64,000 bases of DNA from Centroberyx gerrardi (lineage: Eukaryota; Chordata; Actinopteri; Beryciformes; Berycidae): assembly GCF_048128805.1 (NCBI RefSeq), contig NC_136019.1:11270905-11334904 (forward strand). The letters are read 5' to 3'. Below the pieces are notes generated by a model. That model saw only the letters and a list, made by a program, of their open reading frames with translations. It ran no database searches and was not told the origin of the DNA. Made by a program: the position numbers and the translations under genes. Every line of letters starts with the position of its first letter. Position 1 is the stretch's first letter. This document shows positions 22,501 through 34,589 of the stretch, in pieces.

Positions 22501-25500
22501 AGGCGATTAGCCGCTGACCGTCACGCCGTCTTGTGTTGCAGCATCCTGGAAAGGGCATCGACGTGCGGAAGAGGAAGATCTGGGACATGTACGGCCCGCA
22601 GACTCTGCTAGAGGTGAGTCAGGTGAACATGAAGGAGAAGCTTGATTGTAGATGAATTCAGGTTTTTAATTAGTGCTGTTATCATTTCACCTAAGACTGG
22701 GAATCCAGGTCACATGTCCTGTAATTTGAATGTGACGCCCACTTTTAAACTACCATCACCCCACTACTGCTTTATGTTTTGATTTATTGGAGTGAATATT
22801 TTTTATTATATTATATTTTTTCACTCTTAAATTGGTTGATTGATACTACTGTCAGTATGTGACAGCTACACATTTTTTAACAGCTGCAGATTTTTAATGA
22901 ATTGTGAAGCTGGTATGTATAAAAATATGGAGTTATTGATGGATCTGAAGCTTGCAGAGGTTATTCAGCAGTTCAGCAGTTTTTACCCTTCAAAAATCCA
23001 TTTGTATAAATCCACTGAGCGTAATTGAGACTCTGTGAAGATTCCTGAAGAGAAACATTTGTAGATGGAGAATATATTTGTCTCAATTTCCTCAGTCCCA
23101 TGATAGCTCAAAATATGTTTGTGTTGTCTAATTGTTTACATGGAATACATAAATACTGTAATTTTGTACAGCTTCAAAATCAAAATGTTGGCCAATCTAC
23201 TTGAGACTAAAAAAAAAAATCAGATTCTTGGATTCCTTGGTGGTGTGAACCGTTTGGATTAAGGATTGGGCCTTTAAGTGTTTTTTAAATGGGCCATGTT
23301 CATTTGTTGACACATATACCTTGAAACATAGGAGTTCATGAACTGCTGTTTTCTTGAAAAGCATAATGCAGAAAAAAATGGTCTCAGTTCCATCGTTGTA
23401 GTCTGTATATTTTAGTTTAGCAGCATCAAAGGAGTGACATCCCTACATTAAGATTACCTGGAGCAGTCAGCATTGTCGGCTAAAAGGTGGAAAGTGTGAA
23501 ACATTTTGCTAAAGGGAATCCCACTTTAATGATCGCTACAAGGAACTTGAGAGATACATGAGAGAGCGAAGTGTAACCAAAGTACCGCTGCAGATGGGAC
23601 TGAACTTCTCACAGACAGACTCACACACACATTTGCAGGGAAACCTCCCCAAAACACACACCGTACTTCCCCGTCTGCCTCTCAGCTTCAGTCTTTCATT
23701 TGACAACGAGCTGCTGACTGCTCCCACTGCCGCTCATCTATTATTGACCGTGTTTCTGCCGAGGCGGAAGTGGCAGACCGGCCTGGTCGGACCCTCGGGA
23801 ACGCAGTACTCCGTGTTAAACCTTCATTTGGACTCTCTCTGGATCTCCTGGGCCTCCATTCTTTTAACTTGCAGTATTTCTGATGTTGATGATGGGCCTA
23901 CCTAAGGAATGAATTCAATACAGATAGCTTTACATAAATTCTTGGCTATATTTGTTAAGATTATATGATTGATGATCATTTTGCCTAGACCAATTAGTCT
24001 CTGATTTGGCCAAATAAGAAGCAACATCCTCCTGAATCAACAACATCCTCTTTAGGAGTTTATTCCCGAGGCGTTATTCCCCCCTGACATATTAAAAGTT
24101 TGAGAGGATCCAGGAGTTTTCCTCCTGGCGCAGCGCCGCCGCGTCTCAAACAATTTATAATAAGTGATTCAGAATCAAATTACGGCAGCGTGCATATTCC
24201 CCCGGTCTGAGGGGCTCTTGTGCTTTTGGGGTCTTTGCTATTTCAGGAAAAGGCAATCACTCCCGGCGAGTGCTTCTTATTCCCCGGTACGGACTGGCTG
24301 ATTGGGAACCACTCGGACGAGCTCACACCCTGGATCCCCGTCATCGCAGCCAGGCAAGTCATCAGCAGACACAATCTCACTCAGCCGCTCAAGTGCCAGC
24401 TGATCTCTCCAATTTGGAATAACATTATTGCTCCATGGGCAGGGGAGAGACTGTGTGTGTGTGTGTGTGTGTGTGTGTGCCTGCCTCCATGCATGTGAAT
24501 TCAGTAGCATTTAATGAGACAGCCACCTGATGGCGATGTTGAGCCTCAGTCTGATGTATATTTTTTCCTCTTATCTGATCAGAGATAAAGTGTTTTGAAA
24601 TCTCCTGTGATGGATTCTCCCTCCTCAATGTTTTGGCGTTTCCTGTCTGTTGCTCAAACTTTGCTTAAACACAACCAACAGGCTGTTTACAGTGGAAAAT
24701 ACGTACAGGAATGTGTAACCACAGCAACATACATTCAATGCATTTGCCAATGAAGATTTACAGAATCAGTTTCAGCAGCACTGAGTAAGGATTTCCTTTT
24801 GTTTTCACGTTGCAGGTCCTCTTACTCCTGCCGGTACTTTGTCCTCCCCTGCTGTTTCTTTGACTTCTACGGAAAATACCAGAGGCGGCAGTGTAAGAAG
24901 TCCCAGTATAAGGAATACATAGACTTCATCACTGAGGTCAGCCAAGCCAGTGGCTTCAACACTGAGGAGGACTGCCTGAGAATACCTTCCACCAAACGGG
25001 TAGGCTTACACTGTACAGCCCAGTCCAGACTCAAACCTCTGACTTACAACTCAAAGTCCAGACTCAAAACTCACCTATAGGCCTAGATTATGCATCCAAG
25101 AACCCCCGTTTCATGTAAATTTTGCTGCCTTATTGTACAATTTAAAATTGTTGACATTGACATTTTTTTCCAAGTTCCTTGCTCTGGAGAAAGTGATGCG
25201 ACTTTCTTGCACTTTAAACGACAGTAAGAAGTTAGAACAGGTTAAGCGGCGGCATCCCTTACATTTATACTATATAACAGCATGACCTCGAGTGTGATAT
25301 TGCTTTTATACAACAGCTCTATAAACAACGCTATTTATCAAGTAATGCTAATTTGAGACAACAGATTAGGATGTTTTTTTTTTTTTTCAGTCAACGAAAG
25401 TGTTTTATAGTCTTAGTCTTAGAAAGGGTCTTAGTTTTGGTTTAAGATTACACCCTTGGTGACCATCCAATAAAGCAGAAGTGCCATAAAATCTATTTCT

Positions 25501-28500
25501 AAATAAAAACAAAGGAACCCTCGCAAGTGAGCCACTGGACTTGGAGGCACAACATTGATAGCAACTGATTTCCGGCACAGCTGTGCATCGCTGCCTCGTT
25601 TCCACCTGAACCTCATTTAGACTGGGATTATGTCTCCTAGAGTAGAGTAGCGGAGCGAGTCTTTATTGTTCCCGAAGGGCCATTTGTTTTATAGCTAGTA
25701 GTCATTAAGGCTACAATGCACATGAGCACATTAAACCAACAAGCAAGTGTTTAATGTGCTTTTACTGTATGGGAATCAGTCATAGTCAGTTAGTTCATAA
25801 ACGCAAAAGCTGTTGGAAAAGTTTTTAATTTTGTTGGCTCTATTCTTGTGAAAGTTAGAGATGAGCCTATAAACCTTTTAATAAACCTTTTTTCTAAAAA
25901 GTTAAAACATTTGAACAGGTTGATGAGGTCATTGGTATTAAATAAAGTGGTTCTCTCCAAAATCAGTTAGATATATACACAATCATATATGAATTTCCCC
26001 AAGGGGATTAATAAAGTGCTATCTATCTATCTATCATGGTGGCATTTCTGTTATTCATTTTGTAGATTGTAACACACATATGGCAGATTAGCATCGTTAT
26101 TTCTGCTTTGAGTTGCTCATTGTAGAGTTCCAGTCCTCAGCACCCAAGGGAGACGGACCCTGGTCTGATGTGAACCTCTTCTTCTGCAGGTTTGTCTGGT
26201 AGGAAAGTCGAGAACCTACCAGCTGTCTGACGAGGCCCAGGCAGAGCACCGAAGAGCTCGTTACGTCCAGAGCCGCCAGACTCCTTCTGGGGTCACAGCT
26301 CAAGGGTCAGAGGTCAAAAATGACGGGGACAGTTGCCATGACAACACAGACACTGACAGGACTTCCGGGAACGACTGGGGAGCCGGGTTCCAGCCCCGAG
26401 ACCGAGTTGAAACGGTTCGAAACTGCGCTGCTCTCCCCCGGGACTTTGTAGATGGTGTTGTCCTGCGGGTTGCTAACGTTCTACTGAGAATGACCAAGGA
26501 TGAAGACGGAGGTTCTCCCAGTGCCTGGAACCAAGGAGGTAGGAGGAACCGCAACACAACAGCCACAATTTTCTCTTCTGCCTAATAAAAGAAGATCCAG
26601 GTCACACAGAAAACTAAGTCTCCCCCGTAGATGAGCTGTTTCTGAAATGCTGAACAGGTTCGGATTAAATCAAAACTAGAGCGCATTATTTCTGATGTTT
26701 GCTGACCCCGGTGTTTATTATTATGAACATTGGGTTTCTGAGGGTTTCGTTACAAGGCTTTGTGATTCATATCTGATGCAGGACAGCTGCAGATACAACC
26801 TGAACAAGTGAAACACTTTCAAAACAAGAGTGATGAATCACTTCTCACATTTCCTGTCAGTACCTTAAAATACATTGCGAGCCGCTTCGTGGCACAGCGC
26901 CATGTCGGTGGATTCTGCAGCCTGTAACTCTCATCTAAACCATCTAAATCATTTTATCTAACACCCCCGCCCCCCCTCCACCATACCCCCCTACCCCCCG
27001 CCCCCCCATCAGTGTCAGTCGGCAGGACCCACATGGCACAGGGCGACACCACTTTGAACCCTGTCAGTATTTCACCCTCCACCAGCCACTTCCTGCACCG
27101 CACAGAGCAGAGAGCGCCACACACACACACACACCGTATCACACACACACACTCTCACTTATATACCACCCACGCATCACCTTTGTCAACGCCTCTGCAC
27201 CCCTCGCTGCCACACAGACACACACACAATGTGAATGAGATAAGGAGATGAGGTCTACTATGATTAAAACAGAAAATTCTCTGTCAGGATGTCAGGGCTG
27301 AAATTAGAGAGAGAGAGAGAGAGAGAGAGAGAATACGAGGGAGAAGGAGGGAATAAAGAGAGACGGGGTCTGTAACTCGGTATAGAGATGACTGGATGAA
27401 TAATGCACCATGATCCATGATTTATGCATGAGTACGCATTTGTATTGAGGTATTCCTGTCAGTTATCTCATCTGCTGTGTAAGAACAAAGGGTAAATTCA
27501 GGCTAAAGCCAGGCTGTGCTGAACAGATCCAGGTGAGCCTCACAGTCATCTAAAGGAGTTTGGTATTCGGCGGCGGCCCACTTTAATTGCACCTTCAAAC
27601 AGCATGAGGACTATTGATATTTTTGCCTATTTTTTCTTGATATTAAACTATTCTTTAAAGCTGCACTAGGCAATATTTTTATCAGCCTAAATCACAGAGC
27701 AGGGCTGCAATAGAGAAGATCATCCTATCCCTGCTAATTGAGATGCTCTAGATTCCCCCTATTTGGTCAAATGAAATTCTGATGTCAGGTATTGACACTT
27801 CCCCACCAGTAGGAAGTGATGAATCTAAACTTAAGAGTGAAATACAAACTGTCTCCTAAACAGCAGAGAGCAGCTCGTCCCTTTGGTATAATTTGGTATC
27901 ACACACCGGCTGGGTTGGTAAACATGCTGTGTGCTGTTTACTGATGTTAAGTTTATGTTTATTTTATTTAAGAAAGGGACAGTGCACATTAATAAACATA
28001 AGAACTTAGATGCACCATGTAAATATGCCAGATTTAGCCATACAGGCTAATTTTCATCTGTAGTCCATGGGAAGGTTGATGGATGAAGGTTAAAGGAACA
28101 TAAAAGAAGATACATAACACATAAGTACAGACAAATGAGTAAAAACTATGCAAACATTGACCAGAAGCATTACAAGCAGCATAAAAGAAGATACAAAACA
28201 CATAAGCACAGACAAATGAGTAAAAACTACTATATATTACATGATTTCTGGGTATTGAAGTTCACATTTTTCAAACAGTTACCTCTCTCTGCCATTTGGA
28301 GCTGCTATGCTCCAAATAGCAGATGCTGTAGCACTGTACAAAAGCCTTGGCTCTTATGGTTATAAAATGATGTTGCCCTAATGGGGGCAAAAGTCAATAT
28401 GTAACCCGTTCATTTCTAAACGCATTCTGCAGAGACCGCTTCATCACTGGAGTCATGCGTGGCAATCTGCTGTGCTAAACATCATCTCATTAAACTCCAA

Positions 28501-31500
28501 TTTCTTGTTTCCTTGTATCCTTATTCTTGTTTGTGAAAGACAGAGGTAGCAGTTACCAAAACACAAGGTCTGATGTAACTCTCCCTTGTGCAGTTTGTGT
28601 GACCTAACCTAGCTTGGGTGTAAGAGGGGGGTGGGTGAGAGTGAATATGTGAATATTTAGGTTATCAAGTGGGAACCTCCCGTCACAGATGCTTTGCTTA
28701 ATTAAACCTGCAAAGTATTTATTAGGTCTGATAGACAAGAGCAGGAACAGATAGGCAAACTCTCCCTTTCACTCACTGATAGCTGCAGCATAGAAACTGC
28801 TGAACTTTCTGGGATACACCCGTGTTTTTTTGCAACTTAAAGTGATCCTCTCAAATTTTGTATTCACCGCTCAACATTTTTAGAGCTAATTTTTCCTCCA
28901 CTTAGCCTGATTTTGAACAGGCTTAAGCAGCAAAAACAATCCCCCCCCCCAACAAGCAATCAATCTTTGGCCATCTTAGCGTTTATTTTGCACAGGGGAC
29001 GTTTAACCTGGAGCAGTCCAAATGTACCTACAGCTAAGCCATTAATAATAATCTACGCCTGGTCTCAGTCCAAGCAGAGTCCACATTGTCAATACTGCCC
29101 TTCTCCCATTAATCCCCATTAACATTGCAGGCAGTAAAGGGCAGCTCTAAACTGTGTATTGATATTATATTAAGGGCTGCAGCTCTCTGGCGTCTGGGCT
29201 GTGAGACGGCCGTCTGCCCGCTTTCACACTCTGGACCGCAGGACTTTGTTTGGCTTTGCAGGCTCCTGTGCATGTGGGTGTGTGTTGCATATTTTGAGGA
29301 TTAAGTCAGCAATGTGACCTTCTAAATTTTGGATGTATTTGGGTGCGCATATGTTTTTGACGAATTTCAGTGGTAGATGGGAAAACACTTTTTTTTTTAT
29401 AGCTCAAAATGCAGGTTTATTTTACTCCATTTTGTACAGGCATTACGAATGTAAACAAACTTAACAGCACTAAAATACATGTGTAACTACGTCCTTGTAT
29501 TGAAAGCGCAGACAGTATATTTCAGAGTGAAAATGTCTTTAAATCCAATAAGTCACAATGTAAACAAAGCCTGTAGTCGGACTCAGTGTTGCAGCAGAAG
29601 GTGTCATGTCACCATCACAGTTTCCAGGTGCAATAGAGCAGACAAATATCCCCAATTTAATGATTAACTTCAAACAATAGGCTACATTGGTCTTATGTCG
29701 TTTTTCATTAGTGGCTTTGCACCAGCTGGAACATCACATTGTCTGCAGATTTAGGTCAAATAATGTTGTGAAACAGCAGCAGGAGCATCAGAAACCCTGT
29801 GGCGAGGCGCTCTCCAATATGTCAGAGAAAGAGGAGGCGATTGTCATTTATACAAACCAAAGGTCAGCCCCGATTAAATTCCCTTCTGGGGGAAAAAGGG
29901 CAAGCCAGAAATACTGAAATTCTCATGGAACGAAACCCAAAGGCTGGCGGCGGCGGACACACGGCGTACGTCATTTATCTGCTCGGCACGGAGTCGGTTT
30001 GGAGATTAAAAGCAGATTAGGGGCTTGGTGTATTTCAATATCAGCCCCCTTTCTCCTTTCTTTACTTTTTGGTATCTAAAATTACTGTCCCAGTGGGGGA
30101 GGCAGCAGTAGTTAGTTGGTGACGACAATGACTCACACACTCAAATGGCCGGTGGGAGAGGCAGTGGTGAAATGCACTCCGGTCGCTGTGACAGCTTGTT
30201 GGAGAGACTTTAATTGAGCACACTTCACAGCGCTGACTGACACTGAGGGAAGCTGACTGCGGGAAGTATCTTTTCCTGTAAATGTTTCTGTATATAGCAT
30301 TGATCTTCCCTCTCTCATTCTCACCCCGTCTCTCCTGGAACACTTCTGCTCTCATCCCGCTCTGTAATAATGGCTCTGCCTCTCAGAACAAAAGCTCAAC
30401 TCAACTCTATCAGCTGTCTTTAATGCATCTTTCTTCGCCGAATGCACCAGACATAACCAGCTGAAAAGGAAAATTTACTTTGGCTTTAATGGTGAAGACG
30501 AAGCAGAAGACAAAGAAATAAAACCTCTGGACATACCTGAACTAGTGTGCCAAGATATTGAGAAATGTTAAACTGATCGACCTCCCCCTCCTCTTCTTCT
30601 TTCCCTCTATTCTTTTTTCTTTCCCCCTCCTTCCTCCTCTTCAGGCAGTCTTTCTGTGAGAGAGGTGGCTGAGCTGTTGGAGCAGGAGACCCTGCAGCTC
30701 CTAAAGAAGGAGTGTGGAGGCCTGCAGACGCTCCTCAAGAACAACCACCAAGTCTTTAGAGGTAGTTCAGCCTCAAAGCTGGTCCACACCAAATAGAAAA
30801 ACATGGAAGTTTGCATTGCATAAGAAATGTTTTTTCCCCGAATGTAGTTCATTGTAGCAAAACATTAGCAAGCACTTACTCTTTTCATTCACTGGATTCT
30901 CTGATGAGGTGAATCCAGGTGAAGGCCATTATGCCTTATTGATTTCCCTTATTAAATCTAAACCAATCACAAAGGAGGAGATGAAGAGAAGCAGACGAGT
31001 TAGAGAAGGATTTTCAAGCTTTGAGACAATGTGTGCAAAAGGGGCTGCAACTCAGGAAGATGTCCTTTAATATTTAGTACATTCAGTGTATTTTCTTTCT
31101 CCATCTCCTTGGCCAGTAAAGCAATTTTGGGAACGTTGCCTGCCTTCTCATTTTTAACCAGTTTGTTTTTATGGAATGGGTAAACCAGGTTTTAATTGCT
31201 TTGATTGGAGTGAGCATTATGTAGGAACACTTCAACTAGATTTATTCGTAATCTTTGCTAATATGAAGGAATATTAACAGAGCACTTTATTCTGAAGCCT
31301 TTCTTGCACGACAGATGATTGAATTCCCCTCCCTTTTCTTTTCTTCTTCTAGTGGAAGGAGGGAGGGTCTATATCAGAGACTGGCGGGTGATGAGCGAGA
31401 GGAAGACTTCCAGGACCAATGTGAAGAGGAAGCCCGTCGCCCTCGGCGCCCTGAAGACTCGCCCCTGCTGGTTCCACGCCCACCACCCTCATGGCTGCCC

Positions 31501-31597
31501 CCTGCAGGCTGAACAGTGCGCTTTTGCCCACGGACCCGATGACCTCCGACCCTCCACCAGACCACTGAAGAAGATAAAGAGCGATGATGCCCTTTGA
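19552..31597 (+). CDS. trmt44: tRNA(Ser) Um44 2'-O-methyltransferase TRMT44, complete, 11 coding exons
   Basis: Exons: 19552-19885, 19981-20098, 20868-21087, 21218-21286, 21744-21851, 22542-22613, 24247-24353, 24816-24999, 26190-26538, 30645-30761, 31353-31597; 640 codons then TGA, phases continuous. The start is the first ATG after an in-frame TGA at 19546-19548. The product is the Trm44 family enzyme, which methylates the 2'-OH of uridine 44 in tRNA-Ser using S-adenosylmethionine. The SAM-binding motif FVDLGCGNGLL is at 265-275, followed by HPGKGIDVRKRKIWDMYG, the GTDWLIGNHSDELTPWIPV block, and PCCFFDFYGK. The C-terminus has a CCCH zinc finger (C-x9-C-x6-C-x3-H within CWFHAHHPHGCPLQAEQC and the following AFAH). 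Intron 7 uses a GC donor. The human protein is about 757 residues by recall, so this predicted form is shorter. The acidic, Ser/Thr-rich part of exon 9 is the least conserved section. Confidence 0.94.
20626..20673. repeat. (TTA)n/(TAG)n microsatellite in trmt44 intron 2
   Basis: ATT units grading into TAG/CAG units with interruptions. Confidence 0.85.
22200..22541. promoter_or_regulatory. Candidate conserved non-coding element in trmt44 intron 5
   Basis: GC-balanced, low-repeat sequence directly before exon 6, rich in homeodomain-type cores (CTTTTAATTAGCC, GGCTTAATCGATGAC, GGGGATTAATG, GTGTAATTGAAATTACAC as a palindrome near 22431-22448). No coding frame fits. Called on composition only; alignment with other fishes would be needed to establish it. 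Confidence 0.3.
24000..24246. promoter_or_regulatory. Candidate non-coding element upstream of trmt44 exon 7
   Basis: Unique-looking sequence with TTTATTCCCGAGGCGTTATT and CAATTTATAATAAGTGATTC (Hox/Cdx-like TTTAT and NK-like AAGTG cores) adjoining a GC-rich patch at 24130-24150. No repeat and no open frame. Composition-based suggestion. Confidence 0.22.
24354..24815 (+). other. GC-AG intron of trmt44 (intron 7)
   Basis: The exon ends ...GCC AG and the intron begins GCAAGT, the classical strong GC donor context (AG|GCAAGT); the acceptor is GCAG|G. Only this junction restores the frame into SSYSCRYFVLPCC. A GT at 24358-24359, four bases downstream, would shift the frame. It contains a (GT)n tract at 24452-24479. 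Confidence 0.85.
24452..24479. repeat. (GT)n microsatellite in trmt44 intron 7
   Basis: Fourteen uninterrupted GT units. Confidence 0.95.
25640..26035. mobile_element. Decayed non-LTR retroposon fragments in trmt44 intron 8
   Basis: It starts near a TCTTTATTGTTCCCGAAGGG block and ends with GAATTTCCCCAAGGGGATTA, ATAAAGTG and an (ATCT)n tail at 26019-26034. Both blocks are typical of fish LINE/SINE 3' ends, one in each orientation. The stretch between them has no intact frame, so it may be two separate inserts. Confidence 0.45.
26959..27010. repeat. C-rich tract in trmt44 intron 9
   Basis: Runs of five to seven C separated by short spacers; the minus strand could form a G-quadruplex. A CA microsatellite begins at 27117. 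Confidence 0.8.
27117..27154. repeat. Interrupted (CA)n microsatellite
   Basis: Two CA runs separated by CGTAT, in trmt44 intron 9. Confidence 0.9.
27305..27332. repeat. (GA)n microsatellite
   Basis: About fourteen GA units, in trmt44 intron 9. Confidence 0.95.
27659..28343 (+). mobile_element. MITE family A, copy 2, split by a nested insertion
   Basis: The left end AGCTGCACTAGGCAATATTT and the first 290 bases match family A. The match resumes at about 28235 (GATTTCTGGGTATTGAAG) and fades at a decayed right end near 28340. The intervening 27955-28230 is unrelated sequence, so a second element inserted into the MITE. In trmt44 intron 9. Confidence 0.75.
27955..28232. mobile_element. Nested repeat inside MITE copy 2
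   Basis: It opens with TTATTTTATTTAAGAAAGGG and ACAGTGCACATTAATAAACA, a motif I associate with a common dispersed repeat in fish introns. It holds a 50-base direct duplication (28099-28148 and 28180-28229: CATAAAAGAAGATAC...GAGTAAAAACTA). Class not determined. Confidence 0.55.
29760..30040. promoter_or_regulatory. Candidate non-coding element in trmt44 intron 9
   Basis: Single-copy-looking, GC-balanced stretch with GGCGATTGTCATTTATAC, CCCCGATTAAATTCCC, CGTACGTCATTTATCTGCTC and GAGATTAAAAGCAGATTAGG. Homeodomain and CRE-like cores are dense relative to the flanks. Not coding in any frame that I can link to a protein. Speculative. Confidence 0.25.
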
Positions 31598-31810
31598 TTG
31601 GTTCATTCATTCTGAACTTTTTATTTGGACATTTCATTTGAATTTATTGAGTTGATTTTTAAATGACCACCAACGATATATGTGTACCTTTGATCTAAAA
31701 CTAAATATTGGTGAATACAGTAACCTTTGTTCTATGCAACAGTGTGTCAGTATGAGGGATCTTGGGGAATTATTAATTAGTATTGCAAGTACTTGTATAG
31801 AGGTTAAGCT

Positions 31811-32125
31811 TAAACGGCAATAGGCAAGATTTTTATGGAAAATATATCCATCTTATCTGCCTAAATCAGAAATGGGGCTGCAATGGACGAGCGTCCCAAA
31901 ACAGTCTCCTAAACTGCAGCAAGCGAGCGCTCCGTCGGTCTGCGGCTGAACCTGCTGTGAAAAGATTTTCTTCACCACCTCTAGAAGAGATTTCGGTCAC
32001 AGGAATGTGCAGTTTACTGATGTCACATTACATCATTACTGGATACTGAGGTTCTCAAAATTCAAACCATTACCTCTCTCTGCCATGTGGGACCGCCAAC
32101 ATGCAAAGTTGCCCTAGTGCAGCTT
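31811..32125 (+). mobile_element. MITE family A, copy 3, internally deleted
   Basis: The left end has decayed (CGGCAATAGGCAAGATTTTT). The right end GCCCTAGTGCAGCTT is the best preserved of the family. About 120 bases of the interior are missing compared with copies 1 and 4. It starts about 210 bases beyond the trmt44 stop and may lie in its 3' UTR. Confidence 0.75.
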
Positions 32126-32228
32126 CAAGTTTCAGGCTTGGAGCTCGCTGACACCTGGGGGAAAATGTGACAGAAGTATGAGAAAGTAATGGTATTTACT
32201 CTGACAGACTTGTTATTTTATTTTTAAA

Positions 32229-32535
32229 TCTTATCAAGCTTATTTTTAGGATTTTAGTGAAATATTCTTACTGCACTGGCAGATAATTTTGTTTTTTCAA
32301 CAAGTTTGTCATTTTTTCAGAATAATGTAACTCGTTTCAGGACATTTACTAAAAAAGTAAAAGTGAAATGGAGTGGAGTTTATTGTTTCAAGATTTTCTT
32401 CATTGTTTTATGATGAATTCTTGAAAGAAGTCATATTGGCATGTATCAAGTGAAATTTATTGAAACCAGCAAGATTGTCTGCCAGTGCAGTGAGATCATT
32501 TGTCTAAAAATATCATGAAATAAGCTTGATAGGTC
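32229..32535. mobile_element. Inverted-repeat element near trmt44 3' end
   Basis: The left arm CTTACTGCACTGGCAGATAA (with flanking TATCAAGCTTATTTTTAGGA upstream) is matched in inverted orientation at 32470-32535 (GTCTGCCAGTGCAGTGAGAT, then AAATAAGCTTGATAGG). Arms of about 65 bases surround a loop of about 170 bases. It looks like a MITE or foldback element. Confidence 0.65.
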
Positions 32536-33411
32536 TGGAAACAAGTTAAAATCACTGAACAACTTTTCATTTTTTGCAGTGTACTGAAATTTAATCTCAA
32601 AGCATTCATTTGGCTTTTTATTTGTTTCAGGAGTGGAACTTTGTAAAGACCTGGAAATTGTTACTTATTGATGTGGATTTCAAAATACATTTTTTGTTTT
32701 TTGTTTTTTTTAAAGATGAAAAAGTCTGTCAGAGCTTTTTGTCAAAGCTTTTTAACCATTATTTATCCAAGCAAGGGGTTTTCTGAGCACTCATGCATTT
32801 TTTCAGCGCTGCCCTGCTTCGTGTTCCTCCACTGGAGCAAAACTTTTAAAACTTCTGCGTTCTTATTTTACCTCTACACTTCACTTATGCGGTAAATTCA
32901 CCACAGCCAGGTACTTTGAGGTTCACAGACGGGGCAGCAGCAAAGACCGGACAGCGTTTGAACAAAGTAAATGTTAGGAGTATGAATTATTTGTTGGCTA
33001 GAGTTGAGGGCTTCGCTGCATGCCGTCCCCTGTGGACCGCTGCTCTCTGCTGTACTTCTCCGCCACGCTTCGCCCAGACCCTGCAGCTCAAATGTCAGTC
33101 AAAGACAGTAGGGCCCACCCACGGCCTGCAGTGGGGTGATGAGAGGAGGCTTCTCTGGGGGGGGGGGGCATCAGACCCATCTGTCCAGAGTGGAGAAATC
33201 TGTCTGTAATGCACAGCATCCTGCACACCTGTTGACCCTGTGTGTAGCCTGGGATGCCAGATTGGTGCTGCTGTTGTCAGCCACATGAAGACAGACTTTG
33301 CATTTGAAATTCGTCCACCTCAGGAACATTGTATAAAGATCAAGAATTTCAATCAAGTGCAAAAGATACAAAAGTCTACATCTGAGCTGTCTGGCTTCAT
33401 TTTTCTCATTC

Positions 33412-33872
33412 AGCTGCACTAGGGAAGATTTTTCTGTAAAAATACACCCGTCTTATCTGCCTAAATCAGGAAATGGGGCTGCAACACCCCCACCCCAACA
33501 GAGACACCATAGATTTGCTCTATTTACCCAAATGAAATTCTGGTGTTGGGTGTGAACACTTCTCCACCAACAGGAGGTGACAGATTGAAACTTAAGCGTG
33601 ACACACAAACTTTCTCATAAACAGCAGCGACTGAGAAAACTGAAAACCGTCCAGAGAAAACTAGACTCATCAACATTAGATCTTTTTCCTCTCTTGTCCC
33701 TTTTGGTATAAAGCATCACAGAACAGCCGGGTCGGTAAACATGAGCATGTTGTGTGCAGTTTACTGACGTCACATTACAGGATTTCTGGGTTTTGAAGCC
33801 CGCAAAATTCAAACACTTGCCTCTCGCTGCCATTTGGAGCCGCCAACGTGCAAAGATGCCCAGTGCAGCTTT
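33412..33872 (+). mobile_element. MITE family A, copy 4 (most complete, 461 bp)
   Basis: Left end AGCTGCACTAGGGAAG, right end GCCCAGTGCAGCTTTAA. All internal blocks of the family are present in order (TTATCTGCCTAAATCA, CCCAAATGAAATTCTGGTG, GTTTACTGACGTCACATTAC, TCTCGCTGCCATTTGGAGC). Best template for a family consensus. Confidence 0.82.
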
Positions 33873-34387
33873 AATGTAAAGGAAATTCACCTAAGATACC
33901 CAATATGTGGGAAAAGGGCTAAAAATCAACACACCAATAATCACTTGATTTATTAAGCACAGTGATGAACCCTGTGTCAGGCAGTCGCCATACATATTGC
34001 ACACTTCATTTGCTCCTTGTTTTTCCTGTTCAGAGGGCTAAAATCCATACTGTGGTTGAAGGGGACAGCCTAAGGTTAGTTACATATTAGCAGACTGGAT
34101 GCCCCCAAATCCCCTGGAGCTCCATGGCTGTATCATTGAATACTGATGAAGACGTACGCCGTTTACTCAATCTGACCACAGGGTCAACGCAGGGAGGAAG
34201 AGCCGACACCGAAGAAAGCCCCGTAGTCTGCTGGAGAACCAAGAGGGCGAAAGACAGTGCAGTAGCTGGGAAGTTGTGACGGACGTACAGTATTATGGAA
34301 TTTGACGGTCCTGGTTTTGACGAGAAGCGCTCTGTTGTTTGCAGTCATATAATGCACAGCTATGTGTGGGTTTTAATGAGCTGCACA

Positions 34388-34392
<5 letters not shown>

Positions 34393-34431
<39 letters not shown>
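34393..34431. repeat. (TC)n microsatellite
   Basis: About nineteen TC units, followed by further C/T-rich sequence. Confidence 0.95.
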
Positions 34432-34434
<3 letters not shown>

Positions 34435-34589
34435 CCTCTCTCCCTCCCTCATTCCCCCCCAGTGTCATTATTGTTTCCAGGAAGAAATCAATTCTCGAGA
34501 ACGCTCCTGCGGCTCTCCCAACATCCAATCGACCTGCTGCCCTACATTTCACTGCTGAGACGCGTGACGTGGCCGGGGAGCGGAGGCGT

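Noticed and set aside
23558..23905. 115-codon + frame in trmt44 intron 6 that reads like a protein at its start
   Set aside because: No plausible splice sites in phase with the flanking trmt44 exons, and no match to a family I know.
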